Source: JAGVSR01 sp963786675 (lineage in GTDB: Bacteria; Pseudomonadota; Alphaproteobacteria; Rhizobiales; Hyphomicrobiaceae). From it: a stretch of DNA of 64,000 nucleotides. The notes under the pieces were generated by a model, which worked only from the letters and a program-made list of their open reading frames with translations, made no database searches and had not been told where the DNA came from. The translations under genes were made by a program, and so were the position numbers. Position 1 is the stretch's first letter. The number at the start of each line of letters is the position of its first letter. Positions 17,288 to 24,880 of the stretch are shown in pieces. Where the stretch lies: positions 806,001 to 870,000 of the forward strand of contig CAWAZY010000003.1 in the NCBI GenBank assembly GCA_963786675.1. The letters are read 5' to 3'.

Positions 17288-18484
17288 TTAAAGGTTGGCC
17301 CAGCGCAACGCCAGAAAAACGAGGCTGTCGAAGCCCTGGCGCCAGATTCCAGCCGCCTCGACATCCTCTTTGGCAACCAGGGGCACTTCGCTGACGGCAT
17401 TTGAGGAACTGGTCACGCGCAGCCGGGCGACCTCGTCACCCTTGCGGATCGGCGGCTTCAACGGGCCCTGATAGACCAATTCGGCGCGCAATTTCTGGTT
17501 GGCCGGAAAGCGGGGCAGAACCACGTTCAAGTCACCGGACTTGCCCGTCACGGGCACGTACCACTGCGTCCCGCCCCAGACCCGCGCGAAGCCCACGTCC
17601 TCGTCGGCATCGAACAGGGTGAAGCTGGCGAAGCTGCGCTGTCCCCATTCGATCAGCCGGCGCGCTTCCTCGCGGCGGTCCTTCTCGTTGTCGAGCCCCA
17701 TGACGACGCCGATCAGCCGTTTGCCTTCATGGACCGCCGACACCACGATCCCATAACCGGCTTCGCTGGTGTGGCCTGTCTTCAGTCCATCGATTCCGAT
17801 GTCAGCGCCGAGCAGCGGATTGCGATTGTAGAACTTGTGCTTGCGGTAGGGAAATTCGCGCTGCGCGAAGATCTTGTACTGCTCGGGATAATCCTGGATC
17901 AGGTGCTGCGCGAGAATGGCCAGTTCGCGCGCTGTCATCAGATGCTCGGGATGATGCAGACCCGTTGAATTGCGGAAGGTCGACTTTTGCAGTCCGAGGC
18001 GCCGCGCTTCCTCTTCCATCATGCGGGAAAATCCAGCCTCGCTTCCGCCCATGGCTTCGGCCACAGCGATGCACGCATCGTTGCCGGATTGGACGATAAT
18101 GCCTTGGAGCAGTTCGGCCACTGAAGCGCGGGTATTGACCGGCACGAACATCGCCGAGGTTCCCGATGGCGCTCCACCGGTGCGCCAGGCGTTCTCGCTC
18201 ATGAGGAATTCGTCTTCGGGTTTGACGCGCCCCTCTTTCATGGCCTTGAAGAGCACGGCCAATGTCATGAGCTTGCTCATGCTGGCCGGTGGCGCCAATT
18301 CGTCGGCGTTCTGCTGGAAAAGTACAGCGCCACTGTCCGCGTCCATCAGGATGGCGCGCTTGGCACGGCTGGTGAATTCGCCCGACTGTTGGGCTATCGC
18401 GGGAGTGCCGGCCGCACCGAAGCACAAGACCGTGACGGCGAACAAAAATGCGGCGCGAACGGAGCGAGCAATTGCCGAAAGCAC
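17288..18484 (-). CDS. Serine-type D-Ala-D-Ala carboxypeptidase (PBP5/6 family)
   Basis: A low-molecular-weight penicillin-binding protein that trims the terminal D-Ala of peptidoglycan stem peptides in the periplasm. It has a signal peptide (about residues 1-31 ending TPAIA), the active-site SxxK tetrad S68-M-S-K71, the SGN motif in VQSGNDACIA and KTG in GLKTGHTSEAG, then the PBP5 C-terminal beta domain. The usual C-terminal amphipathic anchor is replaced by a short hydrophobic end. The start is a GTG at 18484 with GAGAGG upstream; a TTG at 18496 is also possible. A promoter candidate at 18536-18564 argues against the longer ATG at 18601. Confidence 0.93.
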   Translation of the reverse strand: MLSAIARSVRAAFLFAVTVLCFGAAGTPAIAQQSGEFTSRAKRAILMDADSGAVLFQQNADELAPPASMSKLMTLAVLFKAMKEGRVKPEDEFLMSENAWRTGGAPSGTSAMFVPVNTRASVAELLQGIIVQSGNDACIAVAEAMGGSEAGFSRMMEEEARRLGLQKSTFRNSTGLHHPEHLMTARELAILAQHLIQDYPEQYKIFAQREFPYRKHKFYNRNPLLGADIGIDGLKTGHTSEAGYGIVVSAVHEGKRLIGVVMGLDNEKDRREEARRLIEWGQRSFASFTLFDADEDVGFARVWGGTQWYVPVTGKSGDLNVVLPRFPANQKLRAELVYQGPLKPPIRKGDEVARLRVTSSSNAVSEVPLVAKEDVEAAGIWRQGFDSLVFLALRWANL

Positions 18485-18535
18485 ACGCCCTCTCAATCCA
18501 TAAGTTCCAGAAAACCCGAAGCAATAAGCGATGAA

Positions 18536-18564
18536 GTTATCTGTTGCTCCGGGCTCGCGGTCAA
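18536..18564 (-). promoter_or_regulatory. Sigma-70-like promoter for the carboxypeptidase gene
   Basis: On the minus strand TTGACC (18559-18564) is separated by exactly 17 bases from GATAAC (18536-18541). This matches five of six and four of six consensus positions. It lies about 50 bases upstream of the proposed GTG start, giving a short leader. It is an inferred site. Confidence 0.5.
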
Positions 18565-18611
18565 CCCGTGTGGCCCCGTATTGACCGGGAATGTGGATCA
18601 TCTGTTCGAAA

Positions 18612-18623
18612 GAACTTAAGTTC
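18612..18623. promoter_or_regulatory. 12-bp perfect palindrome upstream of carboxypeptidase promoter
   Basis: GAACTTAAGTTC reads the same on both strands. It sits about 48 bases upstream of the -35 element of the promoter proposed for the D-Ala-D-Ala carboxypeptidase gene, a distance suiting an activator site, and downstream of rlpA. No regulator is known for it. Confidence 0.35.
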
Positions 18624-18665
18624 GAAGAATATCCACGCTTGGGCAACAGTCTGGCGCGTCTTCCT

Positions 18666-19421
18666 TTAGTTCTGCGGTCCGCCAAGACCAGACCGGTGCC
18701 GCATGACCGACCAGCCGCCCTCCCGGCTCGGGGCCGAACTGGCAAAGGGGCGCGATACGGGTTGCGCGGTGGCGATCGGTGCGCCGCTCCACGACTGAGC
18801 CGCTAGAAATCGGCGTTCGTGCGAATCATCACCATTTAACGGCGCCTGCCCCGCGTAACGCACGCGAACGCGTCCAAGTCCCTGCCCCGCCGTACCCAAA
18901 GCGCGCGCGGAGGCGCGGGACAGATCAATGATACGGTCGCCGACATAGGGGCCGCGGTCGTTGATGCGAACCAGGATCGTGCGGCCATTCTCCAAATTGG
19001 TGACGTAGGCGAACGACGGAAGAGGTAGGGTCGGATGGGCGGCCGTCAACGCGTTCATGTCGTAGATTTCACCGTTGGCCGTCTTGCGGCCCTGGAAGGC
19101 GTCGCCGTACCACGACGCGATCCCGGCGCGGTCGTAATCGGGCTCATGGCGCGGCGTATACCAGCGTCCGGCGATCATATAGGGCTTGCCCAACTTGTAT
19201 GTGCCCCCGCCCTTGGCGATGGGTCCGGATGCCGAGGCTACCCGCGGCGAACTGCTGACACCTAGCCGCTTGTCGGGCGACCGATCGGACGAACAGCCCA
19301 CAAGCACGGCACTGGCGCCAATAAGCCCGCAGGCTGCAATCCATTTTCGGGGCGGAAGGCTAAGACCAGCCGAACGGGTCGTCGGCAGGCAGATTAGGGT
19401 ACGCACGGCACTCGATCCCAC
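18666..19421 (-). CDS. rlpA: Septal ring lytic transglycosylase RlpA
   Basis: RlpA is an outer-membrane lipoprotein that cleaves naked glycan strands at the septum. The 251-residue protein has a lipobox LVGC with the lipidated cysteine at about residue 43 and a double-psi beta-barrel (DPBB) domain. That domain carries IASWYGDAFQGRKTANGEIYDMN, whose parts GRKTANGE and RINDRGP are the family active-site region. A C-terminal SPOR domain, present in some homologues, is missing. The start lies 241 bases from tRNA-Ser on the other strand. The adjacent carboxypeptidase gene fits a cell-wall remodelling pair. Confidence 0.93.
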   Translation of the reverse strand: MGSSAVRTLICLPTTRSAGLSLPPRKWIAACGLIGASAVLVGCSSDRSPDKRLGVSSSPRVASASGPIAKGGGTYKLGKPYMIAGRWYTPRHEPDYDRAGIASWYGDAFQGRKTANGEIYDMNALTAAHPTLPLPSFAYVTNLENGRTILVRINDRGPYVGDRIIDLSRASARALGTAGQGLGRVRVRYAGQAPLNGDDSHERRFLAAQSWSGAPIATAQPVSRPFASSAPSREGGWSVMRHRSGLGGPQN

Positions 19422-19555
19422 AAATTACGCGGCCCCACGGCGGACCCACGCCGCCCATGGCTCCCCTTAAGCAGAGGCCTTGGCCCGATGACGACCGGAT
19501 CGTGGCGAATTGTGCTTAGCATCGAGTTAATGCGCCCACGGAGCGATCCGGCGCT

Positions 19556-19584
19556 TGAGGACCGCAGCCGGCCCGCGTATAGGG
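19556..19584 (+). promoter_or_regulatory. Sigma-70-like promoter for tRNA-Ser
   Basis: TTGAGG at 19556-19561 and TATAGG at 19579-19584 are spaced by 17 bases, near the consensus. The site lies about 78 bases before the tRNA gene. A stable RNA gene is expected to have such a promoter. Confidence 0.55.
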
Positions 19585-19662
19585 GGCGGCGTCCGCGTGT
19601 GGGTCTCAGCTCAGCATCTGATGGGCGACGATGAGACGGCGGCCCAGACGTCACGCGTCTTC

Positions 19663-19752
19663 GGAGGGATGGCCGAGTGGTTTAAGGCACCGGTCTTGAA
19701 AACCGGCGTGGGTGCAAGCCCACCGTGGGTTCGAATCCCACTCCCTCCGCCA
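19663..19752 (+). tRNA. tRNA-Ser (anticodon TGA)
   Basis: A 90-base tRNA including an encoded CCA end (19750-19752). The acceptor stem pairs GGAGGGA with TCCCTCC, the anticodon loop CTTGAAA places TGA as the anticodon, and the T arm contains GGTTCGAATCC. The long variable arm (GTGGGTGCAAGCCCAC) marks it as a class II tRNA, which with TGA gives serine. It reads UCN codons. It stands alone between rlpA and the P-type ATPase gene. Confidence 0.97.
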
Positions 19753-19760
19753 TTGGATGT

Positions 19761-19912
19761 CTCGCGCGCTGTACGCGCTCCGACGGGGCGGCGCTCGCGC
19801 CGGGTCGCCTTGCTCCCAGGCCCTTTGGGCCGCATTGACTTGGTCCTTCTGTGTTCTTTGCCTTACCGCTCGCGCGCCTGTGGGCGCTCCGCATGGGCGG
19901 CGCTCGTGCCGG
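19761..19912 (+). repeat. Two imperfect 44-bp direct repeats downstream of tRNA-Ser
   Basis: Copy one at 19761-19804 and copy two at 19869-19912 both run CTCGCGCGC, then GCGCTCCG, then GGGCGGCGCTCG, with about 80 percent identity. Each ends in a short GGCGCTCGCGCC-like palindrome. They lie between the tRNA 3' end and the convergent ATPase stop. Their form resembles a small dispersed intergenic repeat, possibly palindromic; no transposase is nearby. Confidence 0.6.
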
Positions 19913-19945
19913 AGGCGCATCATCACGTCAGTGGCCGGCTGCCGC

Positions 19946-22438
19946 CTAGCGCGCGCTGGGGTGTGTGCGGAGCCAGTGTGAGACGGCTTCGGCGCTGAGC
20001 CAGGCGCCGAGGATGGTGAGCGCGACCGTGCCCCAGACGGCCGTTTCGAGCGGCACCAGTCCGAGGATGCCGCGCAGCCCCGGCAGCAGAACGGTCGCTG
20101 CTTGCAAGGCGATGGCGGCAACGATCGTGACATGGAGCGCCCGGTTGGACAGCGGCACGGCCCCGGTGCGGCGGGACGGAAAAACGTACATGAGCTGGGC
20201 TATGGATTCGAATAGGAACACCGCCGTGCGCGTTTCGTCTAGCGTGTAGCCCTGCCGCGGCAGCGTGATGAGCAGCACGACGCCAAGCACCGCCTTGATG
20301 CCACCCGTCACCAGAATGAACCGCAGCGAGGCGGGGTCGAGCAGGGCTGCATTGGCGGGCCGGGGCGGATGCCGCATCACGTTGGGATTGCGATCGAGCG
20401 CCAGGGCGAGGGCTGGCGGTCCATTGGCAACGACATTGATCCATAACAGTTGCACGGCGGTGAGCGGCAGGAAGAGCCCGCCCGCGGAATCGGTAATCCC
20501 GAACGCGAACGACACAGCGAGCCCTATGCAGATCAAGAGCACGAGCGCCAGATTGGCGGAGAAGAGAAAGCGGATGGCCGTCTGGATGTTGGCGTAGATG
20601 CTGCGTCCTTCGGATATGGCGCCGACGATGGTGGCAAAGTTATCGTCGCTGAGGACGAGGTCCGACACCTCCCGCGACACATCACTGCCGCGCTGACCCA
20701 TGGCGACTCCGACGTCGCTGCGTTTCAGGGCCGGGGCGTCGTTGACCCCATCGCCGGTAACGGCCACGACATGACCCGCGGCACGCAACGCCTCCACCAA
20801 CTTCAATTTGTGTTCGGGCGTAACCCGCGCGAACACGCTGATACGTCCGCGCGCGACCACGTCGCGCAATGTCCCGGGTAACATGACGTCAAGGTCATCA
20901 CCCGTGAGCACGCCGTCGGTCTCAATGCCGAGAGCCGTGGCAACCGCCTGCGCGGTGGCGGGATGGTCGCCGGTGATCATAACGACGCGGATGCCCGCCT
21001 CACGCGCCTGCTTGAGGGCATCGTGCACTTCCGGACGCGGCGGATCCCAGAGCATCACAAGACCCAGGAAATCCAGCGCGTCGTCGCTGGTGCCCTTGGC
21101 CGCCGCCAGCGCGAGGACGCGATGACCTTCGCGCGCATGGGCTTCGGCCTTGGCGTGCCACGCGCGCTTCCCGTCGTCGCTCAAGGTGCTGCGGGCAATC
21201 AAAACCTCAGGCGCGCCTTTGAGAAAGCTTTGGCAGGTGTCACCAGATGCCACCGTCACACGCATGAAGCGGGTGAGGCTGTCGAACGGCCGCGCCGCAA
21301 TGCGCGGACAACGCGCCGTGATGTCGCTGACGATCGCACCGTTGCTGCCGGCGAATTCCAGGAGCGCGACTTCAAGTGGGTCGCCGGCGCCCGTCTTCAG
21401 TTCCGCATCGTTGGCCAGGACCATGGCCATGATGGCGCCCTCGACATCCGGGGCGTCCAGGCCGCGGACATGCATGCGGTTTTCCGTCAGCGTGCCGGTC
21501 TTGTCTGTGGCGATCACGGTGACCGAGCCCAGGGCCTCCACCGCACTTAGCCGCCGCACGATCGCCTTGCGCTGTGACAGCCGCTCCACGCCCAGCGCGA
21601 GGGTCAAGGTCAGGACGGCGGGCAGCCCTTCGGGCACGGCGGCCACGGCCAGCGCCACCGCGAACAGAACGATGGGGCCAGCGCGGCTCCATCCCTCCGC
21701 CATCAAACCACCGACGATCAGCACCGCCCCCAGGATGGCGATGGCCAGTGCCACCTGGTTGCCGAATTCGGCCAAGCGCCGTTCCAGCGGGGTCTTGGCG
21801 GTTTCGATGTTCCCAATCAGCGTGGCCAGTTTGCCCATGGTACTCTGGGGACCGGTGCGGGTGACCTCCAGATAGCCTTTGCCGCGCACGAGAAGCGCAC
21901 CGCTGAACAGTTCGCTCCCCAGCGCCTTGTCGACCGGCAAGGATTCGCCGGTCAGGATCGACTCGTCCGCCATCAGACCGTCGCCATGGCACAGGTGCCC
22001 GTCGGCGGGAATGCGGTCGCCCGCTTCGATGCGCACGAGATCTCCGGGGACGATGCCGGTGGCCGGTATCTGGCGCAGCAGGCCCTCGCGCAGCACCCAA
22101 GCCGAAGGGAGAGCCATCGCCCGGAGCCGTGCCAGCGCCTCTTCGGCCCGCGCTTCCTGAATGACGCCGAGGCCTGCGTTGAGCAGCAGGATAGCCGCGA
22201 TCGCGATGGACTCGATGGGCGTGCCATGGCCACCGTTCCATGCCCACAAGCCCAGGTCGATGGCCAGTGCAAAGAGAAGCATATAGACGAGCGGACTTGT
22301 GAACTGGGCCAACGCGCGGCGCCAGAGCGGCGTCGGCGGCACGGCGGGGAGCGCGTTGAAACCAAACCGCCGGAGACGCTCGGCAGCCTCCGGCTCACCT
22401 AGTCCACGCAGCGGCTGTGCTTGATCTGGCGGAGTCAC
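19946..22438 (-). CDS. P2-type cation-transporting ATPase
   Basis: A large membrane pump of about 830 residues. It has the actuator TGES motif (near residue 164), the M4 motif VPEGLP (near 269), the phosphorylated Asp in DKTGTLT (near 312), the KGAPE nucleotide-binding motif, MITGDHPATA and the hinge TGDGVNDAPAL. Overall this is the SERCA/PMCA-like P2 group. M5 (SANLALV) and M6 (INVVANGPP) lack the acidic residues that normally bind calcium, so the transported ion is uncertain. The GTG at 22438 is preferred over the ATG at 22507 because the latter lies inside a terminator hairpin and the GTG has GGGAG upstream. Function is a cation pump; specificity is unknown. Confidence 0.9.
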   Translation of the reverse strand: MTPPDQAQPLRGLGEPEAAERLRRFGFNALPAVPPTPLWRRALAQFTSPLVYMLLFALAIDLGLWAWNGGHGTPIESIAIAAILLLNAGLGVIQEARAEEALARLRAMALPSAWVLREGLLRQIPATGIVPGDLVRIEAGDRIPADGHLCHGDGLMADESILTGESLPVDKALGSELFSGALLVRGKGYLEVTRTGPQSTMGKLATLIGNIETAKTPLERRLAEFGNQVALAIAILGAVLIVGGLMAEGWSRAGPIVLFAVALAVAAVPEGLPAVLTLTLALGVERLSQRKAIVRRLSAVEALGSVTVIATDKTGTLTENRMHVRGLDAPDVEGAIMAMVLANDAELKTGAGDPLEVALLEFAGSNGAIVSDITARCPRIAARPFDSLTRFMRVTVASGDTCQSFLKGAPEVLIARSTLSDDGKRAWHAKAEAHAREGHRVLALAAAKGTSDDALDFLGLVMLWDPPRPEVHDALKQAREAGIRVVMITGDHPATAQAVATALGIETDGVLTGDDLDVMLPGTLRDVVARGRISVFARVTPEHKLKLVEALRAAGHVVAVTGDGVNDAPALKRSDVGVAMGQRGSDVSREVSDLVLSDDNFATIVGAISEGRSIYANIQTAIRFLFSANLALVLLICIGLAVSFAFGITDSAGGLFLPLTAVQLLWINVVANGPPALALALDRNPNVMRHPPRPANAALLDPASLRFILVTGGIKAVLGVVLLITLPRQGYTLDETRTAVFLFESIAQLMYVFPSRRTGAVPLSNRALHVTIVAAIALQAATVLLPGLRGILGLVPLETAVWGTVALTILGAWLSAEAVSHWLRTHPSAR

Positions 22439-22494
22439 ACGGGGGCTCCCTAAGCGACGCGCATCAGTCCTGACCGAGGCACCCCACCAAATCA

Positions 22495-22519
22495 AAACGG
22501 GAGCCACCGGCTCCCGTTT
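22495..22519 (-). terminator. Intrinsic terminator after the small exported protein gene
   Basis: A perfect 11-bp stem with a 3-base loop: AAACGGGAGCC, ACC, GGCTCCCGTTT. On the minus strand it is followed by a T-rich end (TTTTGAT). It lies 27 bases past the stop of the gene at 22546-22914 and just before the ATPase gene, so transcripts of the two are probably separate. Confidence 0.8.
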
Positions 22520-22545
22520 GTATCCAATTCATCGTCCGGCTGGGC

Positions 22546-22914
22546 TCAGAAGTTATGCTTCATGGTGCCCCGAATACGCAGATCATCCGTGTCGGGCTGG
22601 TCTTCAGGCTCGGCCGCGGGACGGTTGCCCTCGTTCGCGCCGTAGAGCAGCTCCAAGCCAAAATCCATTTTCGGCAGAACGCCGAGCTTGCCGAGCCCAG
22701 GGATGCGCACTTCCGTACCCTCGGTGGGCTTGGGCGCCTCGGCCGGCGACAACTGCATGGCGTTGGGCTGCAACTGGCCGGATGCGGCAGGCGCAGCTTC
22801 GCTCTTTGCCGGGGCGGCAGGGCCACCACCGATCTGTGTTTCCTGAAAGGCCCAGGCTGGCAGCGCAAGCGCAGCCAAAACCACCCCAAGCCCGATGGAA
22901 TGCTTCAAATTCAT
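22546..22914 (-). CDS. Small exported protein of unknown function
   Basis: A 122-residue protein with a signal peptide (MNLKHSIGLGVVLAALALPA, cleavage after AWA near residue 23). The mature part has a Pro/Ala-rich middle and a C-terminal piece with LELLYGANEG and an ending LRIRGTMKHNF. A terminal phenylalanine preceded by alternating residues resembles an outer-membrane beta-barrel signal, but only one or two strands could fit, so it is not a barrel itself. It may be a periplasmic or outer-membrane associated factor. It is followed by an intrinsic terminator, and the porin gene lies upstream on the same strand. Confidence 0.65.
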   Translation of the reverse strand: MNLKHSIGLGVVLAALALPAWAFQETQIGGGPAAPAKSEAAPAASGQLQPNAMQLSPAEAPKPTEGTEVRIPGLGKLGVLPKMDFGLELLYGANEGNRPAAEPEDQPDTDDLRIRGTMKHNF

Positions 22915-23105
22915 GGTCCGACCAACCCCGCTGCGGACGACGTGCTTCGATTCAGGAGAATGACCCCCCGATCCGCCGAAAACAAGGATCTCCCATTGGC
23001 ACTTAACGGGGTCTGAAGGAATGTCCCGCGAGTGTTGTTTCCTGGCCATGTTGCTGCTTTGCAACAAAGCTGGTGCGTCAAGCCCAACCCACCGGCTCCG
23101 CACAG

Positions 23106-23131
23106 AAAAAGGGGCCGCGCAAGGCGGCCCC
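23106..23131 (-). terminator. Intrinsic terminator after the porin gene
   Basis: Stem GGGGCCGC (23111-23118), 5-base loop, GCGGCCCC (23124-23131), followed on the minus strand by TTTTT from 23110-23106. It lies 28 bases beyond the porin stop codon. Confidence 0.85.
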
Positions 23132-23158
23132 CTCTCCAACCGGACGGGAGAGCCGGGT

Positions 23159-24514
23159 TTAGAACTTAATGATACCACCGGCGACCACAACGTCGAGATC
23201 GTTCAGGTTGGGGGTCGCGACGGCAGCGCCGGCGTTATCAACCAGATCGAAGTCAACTTCGTAGTGGCGGTAGTAAACGTAGAGCAGCATCTCAGCCGCA
23301 TCGATCTTCTGCACGATGCCGCCGCCGTACATTTCCAGCGCCGAGCCAGCAATGTTGGCATCAACCGCACCCAGTTCGAAGTCGCGGTTGTTGTTCGAGC
23401 CACCATCCAGATCGTAATACTGACCGAAGAGGGTCGTCTTGCCGATCGGGAAGAACTTCTGCTGGATGCCGGCTTCGATCGCCCAGAACGTGCTCTCGTC
23501 GTCAGCAGCAGCGGGGCCGCCATCGAATGCGTCGATGATGGTGTTGTCCTTGCGCCAGCCAGCCGAGAAGTTGGTGTAGAGGCCGGTTGCATCGTGCATG
23601 ATGCTGACCGAGCCGCCAACCTGCTCGCAATCGGTATCCTGATCGTCATCGGCCGCGCGGCAGTTGGCCATCTGGATTTCGTCGAGATCGATGCCGTTAT
23701 CGTTCTCTTCCTGACCGTAGGCGATGCCGGCAGCCAGCTTGAAGCCGCCCATCTCACCCTTATATTTGACGCCGACATCCCAATAATCGTCGCCGCCCCA
23801 AGCCGCTGTCAGTGCGAACCCGGCAAGCTCCGGGGATACGTACTTGACGATGTTGCCACGTTCCGGTTCGCCGGGCTGGTCGCCGAAGTCGTTGATCGCG
23901 CGGCGGAATGACAGGTTACTGAGCGTGGCGCCCGAGCGCACCAGAAGGCCGAGACCGGAGTCTTCGACGTCGGCGAACTTGGCAACGTCCTTGGTGTTGG
24001 CGAGATTGACCTCGGTGATGCCTTCTGCAGCCGGAGCGGTGCGGCCAACCCACAGGGCGCCGAGGCTCTTACTCTCCAAGTACCAAGTCGAATGGCGCAC
24101 GTCCAAGCCGGCTTCGTCGGCCGGGTTGGGATTGTCCTGATCGAAGCGCTTCGAGTTGGCGCCGCGGACGCCGATTTCCAGCAGGTAGCCGGCCTTCACG
24201 TCGTCGGTGATCTTGGCCGAGCCCTTGAAGCGGAAGCGCGTGCGGCCATTGTCGTTGGTGTAGACGCCTTGGTTGCTCTCGACGCCGTCATCCCAGAAGA
24301 TCAAGGCTTCGTTGACCTGACCCGACACTTCGAGCTTGACCTTGCGGTTGCCCTTGCGTGCCGTAGTCGCTTCGAGCTCGGCGATGCGCTCTTCCAGATC
24401 CGCGCAGCAATCGCCGCCCAGATCCGCAGCAGAAGCCGCCGAACCGGCGAGGCCGATCCCTGCGGCTGCGAGCAAACCGGCGAATGCCGTGCCCATTGTG
24501 AAAACCTTGCTCAT
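23159..24514 (-). CDS. Outer-membrane porin
   Basis: A 451-residue porin. It starts MSKVFTMGTAFAGLLAAAG, a signal peptide cleaved after SAASAAD near residue 30. A short N-terminal coiled-coil (LEERIAELEATT) follows, then a long stretch of alternating polar and hydrophobic residues with conserved FRFKGSAKI and YYDLDGG features, and a C-terminal phenylalanine (AGGIIKF) as a barrel assembly signal. The type matches trimeric general porins of alphaproteobacteria, with many acidic loops suggesting cation preference (inference). A GAGGGA ribosome site precedes the ATG at 24514. An intrinsic terminator follows. No partner genes are apparent. Confidence 0.88.
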   Translation of the reverse strand: MSKVFTMGTAFAGLLAAAGIGLAGSAASAADLGGDCCADLEERIAELEATTARKGNRKVKLEVSGQVNEALIFWDDGVESNQGVYTNDNGRTRFRFKGSAKITDDVKAGYLLEIGVRGANSKRFDQDNPNPADEAGLDVRHSTWYLESKSLGALWVGRTAPAAEGITEVNLANTKDVAKFADVEDSGLGLLVRSGATLSNLSFRRAINDFGDQPGEPERGNIVKYVSPELAGFALTAAWGGDDYWDVGVKYKGEMGGFKLAAGIAYGQEENDNGIDLDEIQMANCRAADDDQDTDCEQVGGSVSIMHDATGLYTNFSAGWRKDNTIIDAFDGGPAAADDESTFWAIEAGIQQKFFPIGKTTLFGQYYDLDGGSNNNRDFELGAVDANIAGSALEMYGGGIVQKIDAAEMLLYVYYRHYEVDFDLVDNAGAAVATPNLNDLDVVVAGGIIKF

Positions 24515-24880
24515 GCGTGTTCCCTCGACGCTTGCACCCCACCGACCGGGCAGAGTTCCAAATCTGAACTGACCGTTTGGCACCCCTGCGAGATGGCCAG
24601 ATTTCCGTCAGCCCGGTGACCTAAGCCGAGCCAGTGGGAGGCGTAAACGCGAGATCAATGTTTGACATTTTTGCGACGGGGTTTCGTGGCGCCGAAGCCA
24701 CTAACCATTGGTTTTATGACACTTTTCTATATGATTCATGACAGTTGGTCGTCGTTTCTGCGACGGTTCTCGTACTTTCCGGCACACCGATGCCCTCTGG
24801 GCGACCGCCCCGGGTCCACGTTATATTCCGGCGCGTACACCAGTTTAGAACATGCGTGCATACAGCAGCGGGGGAAGGAC
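24515..24880. promoter_or_regulatory. Divergent intergenic region, porin and monooxygenase
   Basis: A 366-base divergent spacer. From about 24655 to 24770 it is clearly AT-richer than the surroundings. It holds TTGACA at 24662-24667 without a good -10 at 17 bases, an 11-base palindrome AACCATTGGTT at 24703-24713, two ATGACA copies, and a TATATGATT stretch. The frame of the downstream gene stays open here, but no family sequence appears. Likely promoter and operator region; no specific site is certain. Confidence 0.4.

Noticed and set aside
23159..24514. Porin gene as a recent acquisition
   Set aside because: Its composition is like the neighbours and it has a good ribosome site and terminator; nothing marks transfer.
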